Below, piece by piece: positions 43,166-54,215 of a stretch of 64,000 bases of DNA. A model generated the notes under the pieces. That model made no database searches. It was not told the origin of the DNA and was given only the letters and a program-made list of their open reading frames with translations. This DNA is from Bedellia somnulentella (lineage: Eukaryota; Arthropoda; Insecta; Lepidoptera; Bedelliidae): positions 9,548,001-9,612,000 of the forward strand of contig OY755187.1 in the NCBI GenBank assembly GCA_963576735.1, given 5' to 3'. How positions within the stretch are numbered: position 1 is the stretch's first letter; each line of letters begins with the position of its first letter. Made by a program: the position numbers and the translations under genes.

Positions 43166-44306
43166 TATCAACTGCAGACAACGCTGATAGGGGGAATTAA
43201 GGTAAAGACCTATTAACTAATATTTTTTACTAGGGAGAAGCATAAACATTCAATATGGTATAATATTAAAATTTTATGACGGTTTTTGTAAGTAACACAC
43301 ATAGATTTAGTATGCTATACTTACGCATATCGATTGACAATATAAAGACGACAGGCGAGACCAAAAAAAGTACAACGGTGTGCGTAAATGAGTGAGTGTG
43401 CGTGACATTAGTATGGCGGATTCCATACTAGCCCTTTTAAAATTGATAAAAATTCACGTTTTTGTTATTTTTGCCAATTTGTTAAAATTACAGAAATTGT
43501 TATATAATGATGATAGAAGATATTTTTTATCATATATTTGCAGTGAAAACTTTGGTTTAAGATCTATAATAAAGCATATAGACTGATAATTATTACAGTC
43601 TTAATTTGGACATAAATGGCTTAAAATTTCATGTGTGCCAAGAAATACGTATTTGATATTGATTATGTGCTGTAAAATTATTATTTTTTAAAATCACCAC
43701 ATTTAAGACTTAAATACCTAAATTGACGTAAATAAGACGATTATTTTCTTTCATGTTTAATGCCAAAACCGTTGTAGGCCGTTGTCGTGTCCGTGAGAAG
43801 TCCTGCCTTAGTTGACGTTTATATTAATACGTTTGTAACTTCCTGCCAATCTATGGATTCAACATCCATGGTAACACACGATACGTAAGTTTTTTGACAA
43901 AACCACTGGACAAACATTAATTTCCCGGGTTTTAAAATTATAATAAAATGAATTTAATCGACGCGGAGGCAATCAATTTAAAACCAATATACTAAAAACA
44001 TTCTAAACCGTTGGAACAATTTAATTATAATTTCGATCAAAACGATCCACTTTCCATATTAATCATACTTGCTTTACAAATTAGCTCATTTCAGCCTTAA
44101 TATGAAATATTCAGGATAGTTTGCACAATCAAAATGGCTGTACAGTCAAAGCTCCAATTATATTAAAATGAACAGCCCAAAGCTGTTTTAGTAACGTCGC
44201 TATAATAGTCAAAGGTATGCTAATATTCCATGAAATTGCACTAGAACGATGTTAATTTCTAAAACATTATTCTAGTGACGGTATATAAACTTCATAAATA
44301 TAAAAT
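43166..44306. other. about 1.1 kb unannotated
   Basis: AT-rich. The 64-codon ORF at 43392-43586 has no domain. Confidence 0.45.
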
Positions 44307-44554
44307 ACATACATACATACATATACTCACGGCTATAAATCCCTAGAAGGGGTAGCCAGAGCTAAGGAATTAGAAATTCCTCAGCCACGTTTGGAAATTT
44401 TAGTTGGGAAAAGATGATAAAATAAAGGTTTTTGGTGATGGGTCTCTCCACATCGCCCAAAAATCCCATAAAAGTCCCAATTCCGTTAGTCGCTTCTTAC
44501 GAACACCCACCGGAAGAAATGGGGTAGTGTTATTCTATGCCGACACTACACAGC
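44307..44554 (-). mobile_element. SINE-A copy, full length
   Basis: Tail at 44307-44330, head at 44554, close to consensus. Confidence 0.87.
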
Positions 44555-44669
44555 AATGGTGCTAATACTTTACGAAAAAAGGAGTTGCAAAACCTGGATG
44601 GCAATGGGATGGCACTTTGCATCCATAACTGACGGCTCCTTTGTTTTGGAGTGATTGCAACGTATGCCG

Positions 44670-44870
44670 ATCTCACAGCTATAAATTCAAAAAAGGGGTA
44701 AGAAGAGCATCCAATCAAACAATTCATCAAATCATCAGCCGTTTTTGAAAATGTAACAGAAAAAATATTATAAAATACAGTACTGTTGCTCTCCAGCCAC
44801 ATCGCCCAACAATCACTTAAAACTTAATAATATACCTTGAGCCTACACTTGCAATATCCGCGGTAAAAAT
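44670..44870 (-). mobile_element. SINE-A, very degenerate
   Basis: CTCACAGCTATAAATTC, AAAAGGGGTAAGAAGAGC and CACATCGCCCAACAATCAC in order. Confidence 0.5.
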
Positions 44871-44880
44871 GACTAATAGA

Positions 44881-45076
44881 TACATACATACATACATACA
44901 TACATATACTCACGGCTAAAAATCCCTTACGGGGTAACCAGAGCTTTAAAATTAGAAATTCCTCAGCCACTTTTGGAAGTTGATTGGGAAAAAGATAGTA
45001 AAAATAAATGTTTTTGGTGACGGGTCACCCACGGGTAGAACTGGGGTAGTGTTATTCTAAGCCGACACTACACGGC
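44881..45076 (-). mobile_element. SINE-A with internal deletion
   Basis: Long TATG tail. ~55 bp lost between GGGTCACC and CACGGGTAG. Confidence 0.8.
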
Positions 45077-45404
45077 GTCATAATCATCATTCTTTCACTC
45101 ATTATTCTTCAAATACGCTCTTCCGTACAAACAATACCAGACTGATTATTTCCAACCTTGATCATGAAGCTGGAGTCATTGCAGGTCACACCAGTCGTGA
45201 CCTGATCTCTATCAGTTCAATACCCTCACTCGCACTAACTGGATCCAATGAATTATGCAATGTTTGTCCTTTTCGTTGTATCCAAGTAGATAATTGGATT
45301 ATAAACATTGCGATAGGGCAGAGTAAAACAAATACAATCATGATTTACGATGCTTATTTCTGAGAGGTAGGCTAAGGTTTAGAGGTTTATTTAAAAGAAG
45401 ATAC
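45077..45404. other. unannotated stretch
   Basis: Nothing recognised. Confidence 0.45.
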
Positions 45405-45500
45405 ATGCATATGATCACGCCATTTGTTCTTGATGGGGTATACAGAGACTATCGATCGTTACTTTGTATGATCTTGGCAAACTTTTCTCGCTTCATTCTG
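45405..45500 (-). mobile_element. RTE-t fragment
   Basis: ATCACGCCATTTG, then TGGGGTATACAGAGACTATC and TTTGTATGATCTTGGC. Confidence 0.6.
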
Positions 45501-45933
45501 TTTTATGTCTCGAAATGTTGCGTTTCATGCAAAACTCATGAGACAATAGGAAATAGAAATATACTTAATAGACCGAAATTTTGACGAACAATACCTCAAT
45601 AAGCAGGACTGGTTATTGAGCTATTGTTGAGAGGTGACATTTACTCTGTTATAAATTATTATAGCTACAGATAGATTAAATATAAAATACACAAATAATG
45701 AATCCGAGAGGTTTAACTAATAACCCCTAGGGATACATTGAACCAATGTTTATTTCTAATATTTGGAATTTCTTCATATTATGGTTACGGTACGCGGCAA
45801 AAAACCATGGTCAGAATTTCAACGATATTGTGAGGCAATAGAAAATCATCAGAAGATGCCTATTCAGTAGGATTAAATATTTTATTTGTTTAAGGAGAAA
45901 TAAAGCATTAACATAGCCCAGATATGTCCCCAC
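45501..45933. other. unannotated stretch
   Basis: Nothing recognised. Confidence 0.45.
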
Positions 45934-46081
45934 CAGCCCGGCTAGTACGAGCGGTGTTTAAACTAGTTATCGCGCGGGATAAAGCAGCCGTCTCTTACGC
46001 ACTTACTTAGTATCGTATACTGCCATCTCTTTTTAACCGTTATCGTGTCGATAAAATAGTGCTCGTGCTTGCCCTGCAGGG
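45934..46081 (+). mobile_element. GTTATCGCG MITE, single copy
   Basis: AAACTAGTTATCGCG, TTAGTATCGTATACTGCC and end GTGCTCGTGCTTGCCC. Confidence 0.75.
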
Positions 46082-46364
46082 GGTTTGAGCCTATCTTAAA
46101 TATGGTGATTATGCTGCTCTAGTTCAAAATGAAAGGTTTACGTGCATCTTAATTTACAGATAGTTAGGTAATGGTAAATTTAAGAACAAAGCTTTTATCA
46201 TATATAATGTAGCACCCACTTATAAAATATATCTTTGTGACAAAGCCGAACGAAAAATCAATACTTTTGTTATGATCGCTTATCGAATGAGAGCAGATAA
46301 GATATGAAAAGCCTCATAAAATTGTGTCATTTAGATAAAATGTTTTAATACTCTATAAATTAAT

Positions 46365-46874
46365 GCTGTGTAGTGTCGGCTTAGAATAGCACTACCCCAT
46401 TTCTTCTGATGGGTGTACGTAAGAGGCGACTAACGGTATTGGCGATTTTAAGGATTTTTTGGGCGATGAGGTTGGAGACCCATCACCAACAACCTTTATT
46501 TTAGCATCTTTTCCCCACTTAACTTTCCAAAATTGGCTGAGGAATTGCAAATTCCTTAGCTCTGGCTACCCCATCTAGGGATTTATAGTCGTGAGTATAT
46601 GTATATATGTATCGCACTCTCAGAACGAAAGAGGCTCAAGCCAAAAATAGTGATATTGAGTTACAATCATAAAGAGGCATAAAAAAGTATGCTCTAAAAC
46701 GAAGGCACTTATTGTTATAGGGAAGGAAAATTCGCTATCCTGTTTTTTAACAATTAGTGCCTTTGTTTTACTATTCATCGAATAGAGCATCCTTTTTTAT
46801 GACTCTCTATGGTTGTAATTCAATATCACTATTTTTGGACTTGAGCCTCTTTCGTCCTGAGGGTGCGGTATGTA
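46365..46874 (+). mobile_element. SINE-A whose tail holds a foldback element
   Basis: The body is 46365-46599. Its TATG tail is interrupted at 46613 and resumes at 46868. The target duplication CTCTATAAATTAA (46351) / CTGTATAAATTCA (46875) lies outside the interruption. Confidence 0.85.
46613..46867. mobile_element. 255-bp foldback MITE
   Basis: Arms of ~85 bp or more (CGCACTCTCAG, ACGAAAGAGGCTCAAG, AAAAATAGTGATATTGA). The inner part (AGGCACTTATTGTTA / TAACAATTAGTGCCT) also pairs, so nearly the whole element folds back. GTAT lies on both sides. Confidence 0.85.
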
Positions 46875-46920
46875 CTGTATAAATTCAAATGGCCACAAAG
46901 AATATCACAATGCAAGCCCT

Positions 46921-47045
46921 AGGCAGGCGTACGAAGTATGAAGAAAAAAAGAGCATGTATGAAAATATTGATGGATGTAAACTAAGCTAGATAGTCTCTG
47001 CCTACCCCAATGGGAAATAATGGCGTGAGTATATGTAATCATGTA
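46921..47045 (+). mobile_element. RTE-t copy
   Basis: AGGCAGGCGTACGAAGTATG to module GTCTCTGCCTACCCC and short tail. A ~35-bp deletion removes CQDR codons. Confidence 0.7.
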
Positions 47046-47183
47046 AGTTCTTGGTTCAAATCCAAATGGATAAATTTGTAAGGATTGTTGAAGCTAAGTT
47101 AAATCATTGTGATTACATCTAGACTAGAGACATATGGTTGAAATATACATAGTTGTTTATATAATATACATATATTATATATA

Positions 47184-47495
47184 TGTTTTAAGCAGAAGAA
47201 GTTTCGACTTATTAAATTTTGTTATTAAATATACCACTAAAAGTTAATACCCTGCGTTAATATTCGGTCACACTTCTATACGTATTAATATCTGTACCAC
47301 AAATACACACGTATATTTTTCCATTCAAATGACATTTGTTGTGTCACTGTTTCCTATTACATGTCTAGAATCTTTAAATTTTTAAGCCATATCACACTCT
47401 CAAGAAGTGTGAACGAATATTAACGCAGGGTATTAACATTTAGTGGTATATTTAATAACAAAATTTAATAAGTCGAAACTAATTCTGCTTAAAAC
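47184..47495. mobile_element. 312-bp MITE with ~95-bp inverted repeats
   Basis: Ends TGTTTTAAGCAGAA / TTCTGCTTAAAACA. The arms continue through TTTCGACTTATTAAATTTTG and CCTGCGTTAATATTCG. Interior ~110 bp. No coding. Confidence 0.88.
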
Positions 47496-47980
47496 ATTTA
47501 TTACGCTTACAAAAACTAAGCATATCACATAAAGATCACCCAAAAAGGCATAGTGCAAAGGTCCAAGCGTGGATATTTAAGATAATATCATCAGCATAGA
47601 GAACTTAATTTAATAGTCAACTATCTAAACTCGTGGGAAAGAATTTCGTTTATCAAAATTATTTATGTTAAAGAATCTCAAAATGTTTGCAATAAAAAAA
47701 AATGTGTATCTCTTTTTTGATTACAAATTAAAAACTCAAGTAACAATCTCAGAAAGAGTGTGCGTACCTTCGATAACTCCATCAGAATCGGATATTAAGA
47801 GGGAAGAACATCATCATTGCTTCGCTCACAACAATATAAAAAGCCAAAGGCTGGAAGAATATAGCCTTACCCAAAGTTGACGACGATTCAAGACAAGTAG
47901 ATTAAAAAGTATTCTACAGGCTTTCCCAATGAATAAATATAATTAACCTTATCTATTCATTTATCATTCAATAGAGATAT
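47496..47980. other. unannotated stretch
   Basis: The 71-codon ORF at 47665-47880 has no recognisable domain. Confidence 0.4.
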
Positions 47981-47987
47981 ATTATAT

Positions 47988-48149
47988 AACATAACATAAC
48001 ATAAACGTTCACGCCGAATATCCCCGAAGGGGTTGGCAGAGGTACTAATACTTCTGAACATCACACACATCACTTCGTCACCTGGTGTTCAGAGTACCCA
48101 CGTTTTGCATGGACAGTGTACTCACGTGATAGGGGGTAGGCCTATCGCT
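47988..48149 (-). mobile_element. SINE-B, 5'-truncated, with target duplication
   Basis: TTATG tail, module and ~110 bp of body. ATTATAT flanks at 47981 and 48150. Confidence 0.82.
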
Positions 48150-48156
48150 ATTATAT

Positions 48157-48524
48157 CTATTCATTAATTTCGGAAATAAACTATCATTAAAAAATATTTT
48201 GCATTGAAATACCAAGTAAAAATACATAAAATAAGAAAATATTTAAATATTCCAGGCTTTAAAAAGTATGGACGACTTTTGTTCGGGTTTGGATAACGAT
48301 ATGCAAACAGGTTGGGACGTTGGGACGGAAACAGACCAAAGCGAATACCCGATTCAGGCCAACTTTGTTTTGACTTACAAATTGGGACTAGGTGCGACGC
48401 CTAGGTGCAGTGATTTTATATTCTTCAAAACGCCGTAATTTTATATACCTAGTAAAAGCTTTTTAAGTCTAGTCTTAGATGAAATTCGGATTATTTGTGC
48501 CAACTTATGGCTTATTTCATAACT
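48157..48524. other. unannotated stretch
   Basis: Nothing recognised. Confidence 0.45.
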
Positions 48525-48535
48525 ACTTTGATGTA

Positions 48536-48761
48536 GCCGTGTAGTGCCAGTTTAGGGAGTCACTATCCCTTTCTACCCTCGGGTGTCGTAATAAGTGACT
48601 ATATGGGGCTTTTTAATTTGTTTTGTTGGGGACCCATCACCAACGATACTTTATTTCTACCGTCTTGTCCCCAATCAACTTCCAAATATGGCTGAAGAGT
48701 TTCTAGCTCTAAAGCTCTGGCTACCCCTTTTTGGGATTTATGGCCGTGAGTATATGTATGT
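48536..48761 (+). mobile_element. SINE-A subfamily A2 with target duplication
   Basis: ACTTTGATGTA (48525-48535) and ACTTTGACGTA (48762-48772). Good A2 diagnostics (CTTGTCCCCAATC, GAGTTTCTAGCTC). Confidence 0.9.
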
Positions 48762-48860
48762 ACTTTGACGTAAATAATGGTGGAAACGGGTGGCAGTAAT
48801 CCCCAAAGAATTTTAGATTTGAATTCACTCGTTTGTTTTTGAGCGAATGTATGCATTTCC

Positions 48861-49000
48861 CATGTAGTGTCGGTTTAGAATAGTAAGAAATAAAATAACT
48901 TATTCTTCCCGTTGATTTCATTCGAGGTGACTTATGCCTATGATGATTATTAAGTGATTGTGGAGATCTGAGTGGCTTTCCTCATTCACGTTGCAAATGT
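48861..49000 (+). mobile_element. SINE-A, degenerate 5' half
   Basis: TGTAGTGTCGGTTTAGAATA, then scattered matches. Confidence 0.45.
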
Positions 49001-49062
49001 ATTAAAGATCCAAATTCAACGATTAAAAATTAATTAATAAGGTAGTTCCTCTATTCTCATAG

Positions 49063-49166
49063 TACATAAATACATGTACTCACGGCTATAAATACAAAAA
49101 AGGGGTAGCCAGAGCTTTAGAATCAGAAAATTCTTCAGTAGGGAAAAGATTGTAAAATAAAAGCTC
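49063..49166 (-). mobile_element. SINE-A 3' part
   Basis: TACTCACGGCTATAAATAC to AAGATTGTAAAATAAA. Confidence 0.6.
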
Positions 49167-49175
49167 TTTACTCAT

Positions 49176-49268
49176 GCATACATACATTCATATACTCACG
49201 GCTATAAATCCATAGAAGGGGTAGCCAGAACTAAGGAATTAAAAAACCCTCAGCCACTTTTGGAAATT
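49176..49268 (-). mobile_element. SINE-A 3' part, joined to another repeat
   Basis: Breaks off at CACTTTTGGAAATTTAAGTC, where the end of the tRNA-like palindromic element family begins (TTCATGAAAACCTCATG at about 49279). Confidence 0.65.
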
Positions 49269-49322
49269 TAAGTCTTTTTGTTCATGAAAACCTCATGTGG
49301 GGATTATCTATCTATCTATATA

Positions 49323-49442
49323 TCTATACTATAATAAGACTGTAACGAGGTCAAAACTGTACATTGAAGAAAAAAAAATAAAAACCGGTGGATTATGTTT
49401 TATTTTCGATACTGAAGCCAAATTTGCTATTTTTGAAAAAAA

Positions 49443-49493
<51 letters not shown>

Positions 49494-49660
49494 ATGTCCG
49501 TTCATCACGTTAATTCTACCGGACCGATCTTGATCAAATTTGGCATGAATATAGGTTATACACCTGGCCAACATATAGGATATAATTTATCCCGGATTTT
49601 GCAAGGGTTTCCACAGGAGCATAAAAAACATAACTTTTATATGGTTCCCCATATTTACGC
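49323..49660 (+). mobile_element. Helitron 5' part
   Basis: TCTATACTATAATAAGACTG and GAGGTCAAAACTGTACAT correspond to the 7277 and 59701 elements, then a (CTGT)n tract at 49444-49490. The 3' end was not found. Confidence 0.6.
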
Positions 49661-49828
49661 GATTAATTTTTTCATCGACCGACTTTATCGGACTCTTCAT
49701 TAATAGTCTTTTGGAGAAAATAAGGGTTTCATCCATTTTCATCAAAATAACTGTCCATTTAATTGTTTGTCAATAGTATGACTACTAGATATATACGATA
49801 TCACAAATTTGAGACTTACACATATGTC

Positions 49829-49901
49829 TGCGTGGCGTAGCGGTATACCGATTGGTTATCACTCAGTACGAGAGATCCAGGTTCGAATCCCGGGTGGCCA
49901 A
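49829..49901 (+). other. tRNA-like sequence in duplicated unit 1
   Basis: GTGGCGTAGCGG (A box) and GGTTCGAATCCCGGG (B box) are well kept, but no acceptor stem pairs. The same head, more decayed, is in unit 2 at about 50697-50769. Confidence 0.45.
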
Positions 49902-50376
49902 AGTCTTTTTGCGTATTTTTTTTGGCTTTTGTGTTAGGTAAGAATAATAGGATGCACTAATCCTTCTTTTTCACATTCAACAATGCGAATATGTATGAAT
50001 AAAGATAATTGAAAGCATATTGTATGAATTTTGCGTATTCATTTGGTAGGTTTGAGAATATGTTTATAACTTTTGTTTATTTAACTATTTTTAACTAATA
50101 TTCTCATAGATATATTATACTTTACTTACGCATAAATAAACATTCTGTTTAAGCCTCAGAAGGCATAGTTTGTAGTAAATATCTCAATTTTAATTCACTA
50201 CCGCCATCTATTGGCCGATAATTGCAATATCTCTCACATCACCAACTTATTGCTCGCCATATTTACACGATTTTTTTTTTTATCGACCGACTTTATCGTA
50301 CTCTTCATTAATAGTGTTTTTGAAAAAAATAAGGGTTTTATCCATTTCATCAAAATAAATGTCCATTTAATGAATT

Positions 50377-50622
50377 GCTGTGTAGTGTCGGCTTGGAATA
50401 ACACTACCCCATTTCTTATGGTGGGTGTACGTAAGAGGCGACTAACAGTATTGGAGCTTTAAGGGATTTTTGGGCGATGTGGTTGGAGACCCATCACCAA
50501 CAACCTTTATTTCACTATCTTTTCCCGACGCAACTTCCAAAAGTGGCTGAGAAACTTCAAGTTCCTTAGCTCTGGCTACCCCTTCTAGAGATTTATAGCC
50601 GTGAGTATATGTATACGTATGT
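50377..50622 (+). mobile_element. SINE-A inside duplicated unit 2
   Basis: Full length. ATTTAAT flanks (50365-50371 and 50623-50629). Unit 1 has the empty site ATTTAATTGTTTGTC. Confidence 0.9.
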
Positions 50623-51125
50623 ATTTAATTGTTTGTCAATAGTATGGCTACTAGATATATACCATATCACAAATTTGACATCATTACTAATGTATCTGTG
50701 GCGTAGCTGTATACCAATTGGTTATATTTAAACTAACGGATAACGGATGCCCAGGTTCGAATCTCGAGTGAATTAAGTCTTTTTGAGACTTTTTTGCTTT
50801 TGTGTTAGGTTAGAATAATAGGATGCACTAATCCTCGTTTTTCACATTCAACTATGCGAATATGTATGAATAAAGATAATTGAAAGTATATTTTATGAAT
50901 TTTGCATATTCATTTGGTAGGTTTGAGAATATTGTTTTTGCTTTTGTTTTTATAACTATTTTTAACTAATATTCTCATAGATATATTATGTTTTACTTGC
51001 GCATAAATTACTATTCTGTCTCTTATCCTCAGAATGCATAGTTTCTTAATAATAGTAAATATCTCAATGTTAATTCAGCAGCGCCATCTGTTGACCGATA
51101 TTTGCAATCTCTCACACATCACCAA

Positions 51126-51402
51126 CAGTAGGGGGCAGCACCGGGTCACCAAACTGCTATCCACACTTACTCAAGATATTTTCATTTTTGAACATAGAAA
51201 CTTGGTTAAAAAATGGTTTGTTTCATGTTTCTTATGAACAATTAAAGAGGTTTTTTGGAACTCATCCCCTAAGAGATTGAAATATTATACAGATTTTTGA
51301 TCTATAAATACAATGTATCTAGAAATTTGAATCTTGATGCGATTGACTGATATAACAACTACAAAAAGGAATGTATGAAATTCATCCATCAATCAATCAT
51401 GA
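51126..51402. other. unannotated stretch
   Basis: Nothing recognised. Confidence 0.4.
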
Positions 51403-51575
51403 GAATATACTAACGGCAATTAATACCAAAAAAGGGTAGCCACAGCTCCAGAGATAGTAATTCTTTATCCACTTTTGGAGGTTGAATGGGGTCCGTCCAA
51501 CCGTCCAACTGCATCGCCCAATAATCACTTAAAAAGTCTCGATGTTCTTTAAATCTATTACAACGCCCTCGGGAA
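51403..51575 (-). mobile_element. SINE-A subfamily A2, diverged
   Basis: ATACTAACGGCAATTAATAC to AACGCCCTCGGG. Head lost. Confidence 0.6.
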
Positions 51576-51639
51576 TATAAATACAAAAAAACAGAAGTTA
51601 GTGTAGTTAGATAGTGTTTTGGTATTTTGAATGTAAACT

Positions 51640-51689
51640 GGATGCAAAAAATGTAGTCCACGCGGACGTAGTCGCGGGCAAAAAGCTAG
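51640..51689 (+). mobile_element. Helitron 3' end
   Basis: Hairpin-like GCGGACGTAGTCGC followed by GGGCAAAAAGCTAG and T, the usual rolling-circle terminus. The 5' part was not found. The tRNA-like element starts at the next base. Confidence 0.6.
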
Positions 51690-51885
51690 TTACTAATAAA
51701 TAAAGAATAAATAAAGGAAAGAAAAATTTCGACACAGGCGGGATTCGAACCCGCGACCTCGGGTATACGCCCCCGTCGCTCTTGCCAATTGAGCTACCGT
51801 GTCAATGGCTGCCAGCGCGAAATTCTTCTATCCTTTATTTCTTTTACACATTTTAGTAGTGTTTGCGTTTCATACCTCCGAATTT
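51690..51885 (-). mobile_element. tRNA-like palindromic element, copy 2
   Basis: The tRNA-like core is at 51730-51803 (reverse). Acceptor stem GACACGG/CTGTGTC pairs throughout (one G-T), D stem GCTC/GAGC-type, T arm GCGGGTTCGAATCCCGC perfect. The anticodon loop has one extra base compared with copy 1. Confidence 0.7.
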
Positions 51886-51890
51886 TTTTA

Positions 51891-52125
51891 TAAGTTTTTG
51901 TTTATAAAACGTGTAAAAAAAATAAAGGATAGAAGAATTTCGCGCTGGCAGCCATTGACACGGTAGCTCAATTGGCAAGAGTGACGGGGGCGTATACCCG
52001 AGGTCGCGGGTTCGAATCCTGCCGGTGTCGAAATTTTTCTTTCCTTTATTTATTCTTTATTTATTAGTAATAATCCCCACATGAGGTTTTCATGATCAAA
52101 AAGATTTAAATTATGTGAAAGTTAG
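51891..52125 (+). mobile_element. tRNA-like palindromic element, copy 3
   Basis: The core is at 51957-52030, inverted relative to copy 2, giving a ~170-bp palindrome around 51888. The T arm is mutated (CCTGCC for CCCGCC). The far end CCCCACATGAGGTTTTCATG is retained. Confidence 0.7.
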
Positions 52126-52194
52126 GCGTTTTTAACATTTGCATTCTATCTGAAAAGATAGACAAGTGGCCTTTCGAATAAGTAAAAAATTCGG

Positions 52195-52376
52195 AGGTAG
52201 GAAACGCAAACACTACTAAAACGTGTAAAAGAAATAAAGGATAGAAGAATTTCGTGCTGGCAGCCATTGACACGGTAGCTCGATTGGCAAGGGCGACGGG
52301 GGCGTATACCCGAGGTCGCGGGTTCGAATCCCGCCTGTGTCGAAATTTTTCTTTCCTTTATTTATTCTTTATTTAT
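52195..52376 (+). mobile_element. tRNA-like palindromic element, copy 4
   Basis: The core is at 52269-52342 with a complete T arm and acceptor stem. The right end is cut by a reverse SINE-A at 52377. Confidence 0.7.
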
Positions 52377-52545
52377 CACTTTTGGAAAGTTGAGTGGAGA
52401 TAATGTTAAAATAAGGGTTGTTGGTGATAAGTCTCCAACCGGATCGCCCAAAAATCCCTTAAAAGCCCCAATACCGTAAGTCGCCTCTTACGTACACCCA
52501 CCGGCAAAAATGGGGTAGTGTTATTCTTAGCCGACACTACACAGC
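52377..52545 (-). mobile_element. SINE-A 5' two-thirds
   Basis: CACTTTTGGAAAGTTGAG to CGACACTACACAGC. The 3' module is missing. Confidence 0.75.
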
Positions 52546-52549
52546 GACT

Positions 52550-52645
52550 TTACTCCCAAAGCCATAAATCCTAAAACTGGGGTAATCAAAGTTTTGGGCC
52601 TTGCATCTTCTCAATATTTCTTGTAAGTTAAGAAGACAAAAGATG
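52550..52645 (-). mobile_element. SINE-A, very degenerate
   Basis: CCATAAATCC, CTGGGGTAATCAAAG and AAGATGGTAAAAT in order. Confidence 0.4.
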
Positions 52646-52968
52646 GTAAAATATCTACCTGTACCATCAACAGAACCAGCCAAATAGTCATTGTTCCTTT
52701 ATTGCAAAACCTAGACCCACCTTATCCAGCAAAAAAATAATAACTTACATTAGGAACGCTAAATAAATAATAAAACTTTAACAAAACCCAAAAAGCAACT
52801 TAATAAAAAATCAACAATAACTTAATTATTTTCCAGGTTAAAAGAACATGTATGAAAGGATTGATGGATGTATATGTTGCTGGAAAGGTTTGTCAGGATC
52901 GTACAAAGTGGCGATCGATAGTCTCTGCCTTCATCAATGGGAACTGATGGAGTGAGAATATGCTTATA

Positions 52969-54215
52969 CGTGGGACACTCAGAAAATTTTGCGAAAATAA
53001 AAAAAAAAGTTCTATGGGTAAAAATGTTTTTATTAAATCTTTTCAAAGTACTCTCCACCAGCATCTATACAAAGTTTCATACGTCTAAACCAGTTTTATC
53101 TCATTTACAGCCCGCTGAAACGCTGACAGCGCATCTTCCGGCGATGAAAATTGTATCCCTTTGAGCTGATTTTTTATTTTAGGGGATAAAAAGAAGTCAC
53201 ACGGTGCCAGGTCAGGGCTGTAAGGAGGATGACCCAAGAGTTTGACCGGCGTGCTGTTCAGGAAGTCCGTCGTTTTGAGCGCGGTGTGAGCGGGCGCGTT
53301 GTCGTGGTGAGGCAGTAGCCCGCGGAGCCCTGTGTTTGGTTGATTGTTGCTCACAACTGAGAAAACTACTGGCAAGCATTTAGTAGTATACCAGTCTGCG
53401 TTAATACTTCTTTGATCTTGTAAAGGAATTGACACCAAATAGCCGGTCATATTGAAAAAACTTGCGATCAAAATCTTCCCACCGCTTCTAGATCTCTTCA
53501 CTTTGGTAGGGGTCGCTTCGTTTTGAAATACCCAAACCGTCGACTGGCGCTTCGTTTCTGGATCGTATTGATAAATCCAGGACTCATCACCTGTAACGAT
53601 GTCGTAAACACGCCGAGACGAGCCACCATCAAAGGCCATCAGGGGCCTGTTTCTGTACCTCGGTGAGGTTGTGTGGCACCCAGCGTATAACTATCCACCT
53701 CACGTGAAGATGTTCGTGTAAAATCTCATGAACGCTTCCCAATCCAATCTGCATAATGTGTTGAATCTCTAGATACGTTATTCGCCTATTGTCATGAATT
53801 AAATTTTTCACTTCCACCACGTTTTCATCCGTAACAGCCGTTAGAGGGCGACCACTTCTTTCTTCATCCCGCAAAGTTAAGCGACCACGCTTGAATTCGT
53901 TATACCAACGATACACGGTTGCCTTGGAAGGCCCTTCATCCATAAACGCCATTCAAAGTCTATCGTATGATTCGTCTGGTTTTAAGCGACATTTGAAATC
54001 GTAAAAAATCATAGCGCGAAAATGTTCCCGGCTCAGATTCATTTTTCAGTAAGACACGACAATTTAAAATAGCTCGTAAAAAATAAAGAGGAAAATTTTA
54101 AAATTGGAACGTACCTTTTTTTATTTATAAAGACTCATATTTTCAGTATACATTACAACCGGCCAGTGTTTCATACATTAAAACTTTTTTTCGCAATATT
54201 TTCTGAGTGGCCTGG
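52969..54215 (-). mobile_element. mariner element, complete, 1247 bp
   Basis: Terminal inverted repeats of ~30 bp (inner part CACTCAGAAAATWTTGCG) and TA on both sides (52967-52968 and 54216-54217), as for Tc1/mariner. It holds one broken transposase gene on the reverse strand. Confidence 0.92.
53033..54042 (-). pseudogene. mariner transposase, inactivated
   Basis: Starts at the ATG at 54042 (MNLSREHFRAMIFYDF). The frame meets an in-frame TGA at 53953-53955, continues through an HTH region (KATVYRWYNEFKRGR) and WVPHNLTEVQKQ, then breaks at about 53635. The second frame carries TGDESWIYQYDPE (first Asp), HHDNAPAHTA (second Asp) and YSPDLAPCDFFL (third Asp). There are 34 residues between the second and third, the D,D34D signature. 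A second break near 53090 shifts into GGEYFEK and a stop at 53033. The breaks look like small deletions compared with the family's usual ~345 residues. Non-functional, but the catalytic triad is kept. Confidence 0.9.

Larger units (their letters stand above)
49661..51125 (+). repeat. tandem duplication of a ~590-bp segment
   Basis: Unit 1 is about 49661-50262 and unit 2 about 50263-51125, the latter longer because of a SINE-A. Shared marks: CGACCGACTTTATCG, CACTAATCCT, GCGAATATGTATGAATAAAG, GCCATCT(A/G)TTG(G/A)CCGAT. Confidence 0.85.

Noticed and set aside
49829..49901. functional tRNA gene
   Set aside because: A and B boxes look good, but the acceptor ends do not pair and the unit is duplicated with decay.
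51730..52342. three functional tRNA genes
   Set aside because: The anticodon loop has an extra base, flanks are repeated with the core, and copies carry arm mutations, so a mobile element is more likely.
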